Positions 63,006 through 64,000 of a DNA stretch of 64,000 nt are shown here, in pieces. Under the pieces are notes generated by a model. That model was not told the DNA's origin, searched no databases, and worked only from the letters and a program-made list of their open reading frames with translations. The stretch is taken from NCBI RefSeq assembly GCF_964340395.1, contig NC_135554.1, positions 24,545,592-24,609,591 on the forward strand, written 5' to 3'. Both the position numbers and the translations under genes were made by a program. This DNA comes from Glandiceps talaboti. Lineage: Eukaryota; Hemichordata; Enteropneusta; Spengelidae. Each line of letters begins with the position of its first letter. Position 1 is the first letter of the stretch.

Positions 63006-63090
63006 TAAATAACACTGTATCAAGTAAGATACATAGTCGCCGTTATGTAACAGCACCTGTGTATCTTACTTGATACTGTATTATTTATAT
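63006..63090. repeat. Hairpin beside (TA)n
   Basis: TAAATAACACTGTATCAAG and TAAGATACA pair with 63058-63088 (TGTATCTTACTTGATACTG). The left flank AGAGCGGTATAAA resembles the inverted GCGGTATAGAGC near 60295, so this may be a third member of the (TA)n-associated family. Confidence 0.6.
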
Positions 63091-63704
63091 ACTAGTATAT
63101 ATGAATATATATACGAACTGATTATATATGGCACTTACGTATTCAATCTTGTCTTCTCAAAAAGATGTTCTAAAAAAGTGGCTTAGCCCAATCTATCAGT
63201 AATCAGTCAATCCCCCCAAAAAAATTTCTCAAGTACATTCGTACCAGACTGCAAAGTGTTGCTCTTTTGAATGGTGTTTAAAGGGTTGATCCATATTACA
63301 TTTGTAAATGCTTCCTTGAATAGATAGATATACAACTGATCCTGTAGCTTTTGACAGACATATGTTACGCAAACACAAACTGCATGTAAATCTAACATTA
63401 TGGCATGTAGCAGGTCACATACAGTGTGATACATGTACATGTCACATGATGTGAATTGTTATTCCCAGAAGGTGCAAAGTCCCTGATTTGTTTATCCCTG
63501 TGATGCTTTGCCCAATGTACAGCAAGCTTTTCCTGATCCAAATATGCCTATTTTTATACAATGTAGCTATATCTTGTCAAGAATCTGTGCCCTTCAGAGT
63601 TGGTAGAAATGAGTTATCAGTTTCGAAAGCATAAGAAATGCAACTTAGCTAATATGAAAATAAGCTTGTGTTCCTCTTTGATACATGTATACAATTATAT
63701 TTAG

Positions 63705-63852
63705 ATATTATTCCTCAAGAATTTTCTTCATTGAAGGAAAATATGAGTGACCTAAGGGCCTTTGTCACTATGAGTCAGTAGACGACGAGTGACAACTCTT
63801 AGGTCATGAATATTTTCTGACTGCATGAAGAAAATTATTGGGGAATAATATA
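63705..63852. mobile_element. 148-bp foldback element
   Basis: ATATTATTCCTCAAGAATTT and TTCTTCATTG pair inverted with 63815-63852. GTGACCTAAGGGCCTTTGTC pairs with 63789-63812. The arms are about 65 bp and imperfect. It lies in the ZYG11-like intron. Confidence 0.7.
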
Positions 63853-64000
63853 ATTAATTATACCATCTCCAAAAATAATTGGTGAAAGTAACGGCAATTT
63901 TGAGTGTTTTGATTCTTATTTCGAACACTACAGAACCAGTGATGTAGACACGCTTTGTCATGACATAGATGGAGTTGTTGTGATGTAGAATGACCAGAGT

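Overview
This is animal nuclear DNA. Its genes are split by GT-AG introns, the base composition is AT-rich, and repeats are very abundant: (CATA)n, (TATG)n, (CA)n, (GATT-like) and (TA)n microsatellites, foldback and terminal-inverted-repeat elements, a tRNA-derived SINE and several LINEs. A gustatory-receptor-like gene, a TRIM-NHL gene, a TylF-type methyltransferase and a ZYG11-family gene point to a marine invertebrate, most likely a lophotrochozoan or a non-vertebrate deuterostome. The species cannot be fixed from the sequence alone.

Layout. Positions 296-15977 (+) hold the 3' part of a TylF/MycF-like O-methyltransferase: three exons, with a 13.3-kb second intron. That intron contains MITEs, a SINE, a transposon with ~150-bp inverted repeats, and a probable unrecognised minus-strand gene (start exon 14187-14372, with a perfect NRF-1 palindrome upstream). 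From 16 to 35 kb there is almost only repeat DNA: a satellite-like triplication, MITEs with simple-sequence interiors, a decayed LINE, an orphan exon of sialic acid synthase (NANS) with an in-frame stop, and a TTA-flanked Harbinger-like element carrying a SAP-like reading frame.

From 35 to 47.3 kb (-) lies a gustatory-receptor-like gene. Its large exon is 45616-47267 and a small second exon is at 38399-38467. The intron between them contains an apparently full-length Tx1-type LINE with two intact ORFs, flanked on both sides by (ATC)n. A second intact LINE (CR1/L2/Rex1-like) follows at 35-38 kb. The last receptor exon was not found. From 47.3 to 51.6 kb there are only simple repeats and a minisatellite, followed by a frame-broken TRIM-NHL gene (51.6-53.4 kb, -).

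From 55.8 kb to the end the window holds two well-supported housekeeping genes arranged head to head: COA7 (-, three exons, complete) and a ZYG11-like CUL2 substrate receptor (+, first large coding exon only). The ZYG11-like gene is surrounded by (TA)n tracts and perfect 147-bp palindromes. At three places the sequence folds as a hammerhead ribozyme, suggesting Penelope-like or retrozyme-type elements that target or carry (TA)n. The main points for follow-up are the hammerhead/(TA)n family, the (ATC)n-flanked Tx1 LINE, the SAP-carrying Harbinger-like element, and the COA7-ZYG11 divergent pair, which recalls the neighbouring human genes.
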